Source of the DNA: Elusimicrobium simillimum
Lineage (GTDB): Bacteria > Elusimicrobiota > Elusimicrobia > Elusimicrobiales > Elusimicrobiaceae
Assembly: GCF_049639735.1 (NCBI RefSeq)
Contig: NZ_JBEVVA010000003.1
Coordinates: 1,426,001 to 1,490,000, forward strand
Direction of reading: 5' to 3'
Length of the DNA stretch: 64,000 nucleotides
Part shown: one piece after another, positions 62,510 to 64,000 of the stretch
Layout: every line of letters begins with the position of its first letter
Numbering within the stretch: the first letter of the stretch is position 1
Translations under genes and position numbers: made by a program
The notes under the pieces: generated by a model
Databases searched by the model: none
The model's input: only the letters and a program-made list of their open reading frames with translations
What the model was told of the DNA's origin: nothing

Positions 62510-64000
62510 ATGAGAAAAATTAAAAATATTTACGTTTTGCTTTCGGCGCTATTACTGCTTATAATACTGCTTAGCCAAAGCGCGAATATTTTTAATTTAT
62601 TTTCCGGCAAAACGCCGCTTTCACGCTACACATTCTCACAAGCTTTTTACGCTGACGACGGCACACTGCTGCGCCTTACACTGTCGCACGACGATAAATA
62701 CCGCCTGTTTGTGCCGTACAAGGATATCCCCGCCGATATGCGCCATGCGCTTATGATGTATGAGGATAAGTGGTACTACCTGCACTACGGCGTTAACCCG
62801 CTGGCGCTGGCCAGAAGCTTTTTTACAACCTATATTAAAAAATCCCGCCGTATGGGCGCCAGCACCATAACAATGCAAACCGCCCGCATGGTTTACAACC
62901 TGGATACAACTTTAATACCCGGCAAAATAAAACAAATTTTCTGCGCCCTGTGGCTGGAGTTTAGATATACCAAAAAGCAAATACTTGAAACTTACTTTAA
63001 CCTTGCGCCCTATTCCTACAATATTGAGGGCGTGGGCGCGGCCAGCTTAATATATTTTGGCACCAGAGTGCAGGACTCTACTTTACTGCAAACGCTAACA
63101 CTCACCGTTATCCCCCAAAATCCAAACAAACGCAACCCCGCCCTAAAAAACGGTTTTGCCAACATGCAGGCGGCACGCAACAAACTGTTTAACAAATGGA
63201 TAAAAAAGTACCCGCAAGATAAAAAACTTGAGTCTTTTTTCAATATGCCCATGGCCGTAAAAACACCGGCTACTCTGCCGTTTTTAGTGCCGCATGTTAT
63301 TAATTATTTATTACAGCGCGAGCACACGCCCGAGGTGTTTACCACCATAAACCTGCCTACGCAGCAATTGCTGGAAAACGACGTAAAACTGTTTATATCA
63401 CGCAGTAAAGCGCATGGCCTTAAAAATGCCAGTGTGGTACTGCTTAATTATAAAACTATGCAAGTGGAAGCGGCCGTAGGCTCGGCCGATTTTTGGAACG
63501 ACGAGATAGCGGGTCAGGTAAACGGTTTTGCCGCGCAGCGTTTGGCAGGGTCCACGCTTAAAACATATATTTACGCGCAGGCGCTTGAACAAGGCATCAT
63601 ACACCCGGCTACATTACTAAAAGACACTAAAAAAAGTTTTGGCATTTACTCGCCGGAAAACTCCGACCGTATGTTTGCGGGCCCGATACTGGCTGCCGAC
63701 GCGCTTACACGCTCGCGCAATATACCTGCCATAGAACTGCTGAGGCAAACCGGGTATGATAACTTTGTTAACACCTTGCGTGATGGCGGCGTAAAGGGCC
63801 TGAAGAACGGTAATTATTATTCAACGGGGCTTGCGCTGGGTACGTTTGAAATATCGCCCTTAGAACTTTCCGCCCTTTACGCCGCCCTTGCCAATAAAGG
63901 TGAGTACCGTGAGCCTAAATTTACCAAAACCGCCCCCCCTTCCAAACCCAAACAACTGCTAACGCCGGAGGCTGCTTTTATCGCGCTGGATATGTTAAAA
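62510..64000 (+). CDS. pbpC: Penicillin-binding protein 1C (partial at right edge)
   Basis: The first 497 residues of a bifunctional peptidoglycan synthase are visible. An N-terminal TM (about 7-25) is followed by a glycosyltransferase GT51 domain with YEDKWYYLHYGVNPLALARS and RMGASTITMQTARM (Glu of the ED pair). The transpeptidase part has SxxK as STLK (in LAGSTLKTYIY) and SxN as SRN. The C-terminal end with KTG and BiPBP_C lies outside the window. No ribosome site precedes the ATG, so it may be translated by coupling with the gene before it. Confidence 0.93.
   Translation, partial: MRKIKNIYVLLSALLLLIILLSQSANIFNLFSGKTPLSRYTFSQAFYADDGTLLRLTLSHDDKYRLFVPYKDIPADMRHALMMYEDKWYYLHYGVNPLALARSFFTTYIKKSRRMGASTITMQTARMVYNLDTTLIPGKIKQIFCALWLEFRYTKKQILETYFNLAPYSYNIEGVGAASLIYFGTRVQDSTLLQTLTLTVIPQNPNKRNPALKNGFANMQAARNKLFNKWIKKYPQDKKLESFFNMPMAVKTPATLPFLVPHVINYLLQREHTPEVFTTINLPTQQLLENDVKLFISRSKAHGLKNASVVLLNYKTMQVEAAVGSADFWNDEIAGQVNGFAAQRLAGSTLKTYIYAQALEQGIIHPATLLKDTKKSFGIYSPENSDRMFAGPILAADALTRSRNIPAIELLRQTGYDNFVNTLRDGGVKGLKNGNYYSTGLALGTFEISPLELSALYAALANKGEYREPKFTKTAPPSKPKQLLTPEAAFIALDMLK

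Overview
This window is chromosome of a Gram-negative, probably anaerobic and fermentative bacterium. The cell envelope genes include two TolC-type outer membrane factors, a beta-barrel protein, an alpha-2-macroglobulin and PbpC. Redox genes include rubrerythrin, a PerR-like Fur regulator, a peroxiredoxin and a thioredoxin. There is also a D-lactate dehydrogenase-like enzyme and the dapL/dapF branch of diaminopimelate synthesis. Moderate G+C, heavy use of ATA for isoleucine and the gene mix fit Elusimicrobiota (Elusimicrobium-like gut bacteria). This is recalled likeness, not a computed assignment.

Layout. 1-6.9 kb: end of an unknown gene, an EFR1 flavodoxin-ferredoxin, and a two-gene signalling operon (five-PAS hybrid histidine kinase plus REC/HD-GYP regulator). 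7-13.4 kb: peroxiredoxin, a small exported protein, a calcium-type P-ATPase, an anchored extracytoplasmic protein and a 75-residue protein. 13.4-22 kb: a repeat-rich gap, then a frameshifted diaminopentanoate-dehydrogenase-like gene with dapL and dapF, a 2-hydroxyacid dehydrogenase, and a three-part Aas-like protein (MFS, acyltransferase, acyl-ACP synthetase). 22.3-29.3 kb: a complete ABC-2 efflux operon (TetR, TolC, HlyD, two ATPases, two permeases) behind a consensus promoter with two palindromic operators. 29.4-35.6 kb: outer membrane protein, GNAT, LexA, thymidine kinase, nitroreductase, thioredoxin and an amino-acid decarboxylase. 35.6-40.9 kb: a second efflux operon (MarR, TolC, HlyD, two permeases) with no ATPase. 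41-44.8 kb: DUF3788-like protein, NhaC, QueH and an AT-rich two-gene cassette of unknown function. 45-46.6 kb: two exported ankyrin-like paralogues with duplicated promoters. 47-51.5 kb: a fused CarA-CarB of the CAD/Bacteroidetes sequence type. 51.9-64 kb: AlkD, DUF2207 protein, rubrerythrin with its Fur regulator, a frameshifted membrane-anchored PstS-like protein, and an alpha-2-macroglobulin/PbpC pair that runs off the window.

Three patterns cut across genes. First, a family of long perfect hairpins keeps a related loop, but its arms are unrelated between copies. Second, three genes share exactly TATAAT, six bases, ATG, the geometry of leaderless transcripts. Third, two genes carry single-base frameshifts that split otherwise intact proteins, so sequencing error and real inactivation both remain possible. 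No tRNA, rRNA, CRISPR array, transposase or prophage was recognised.
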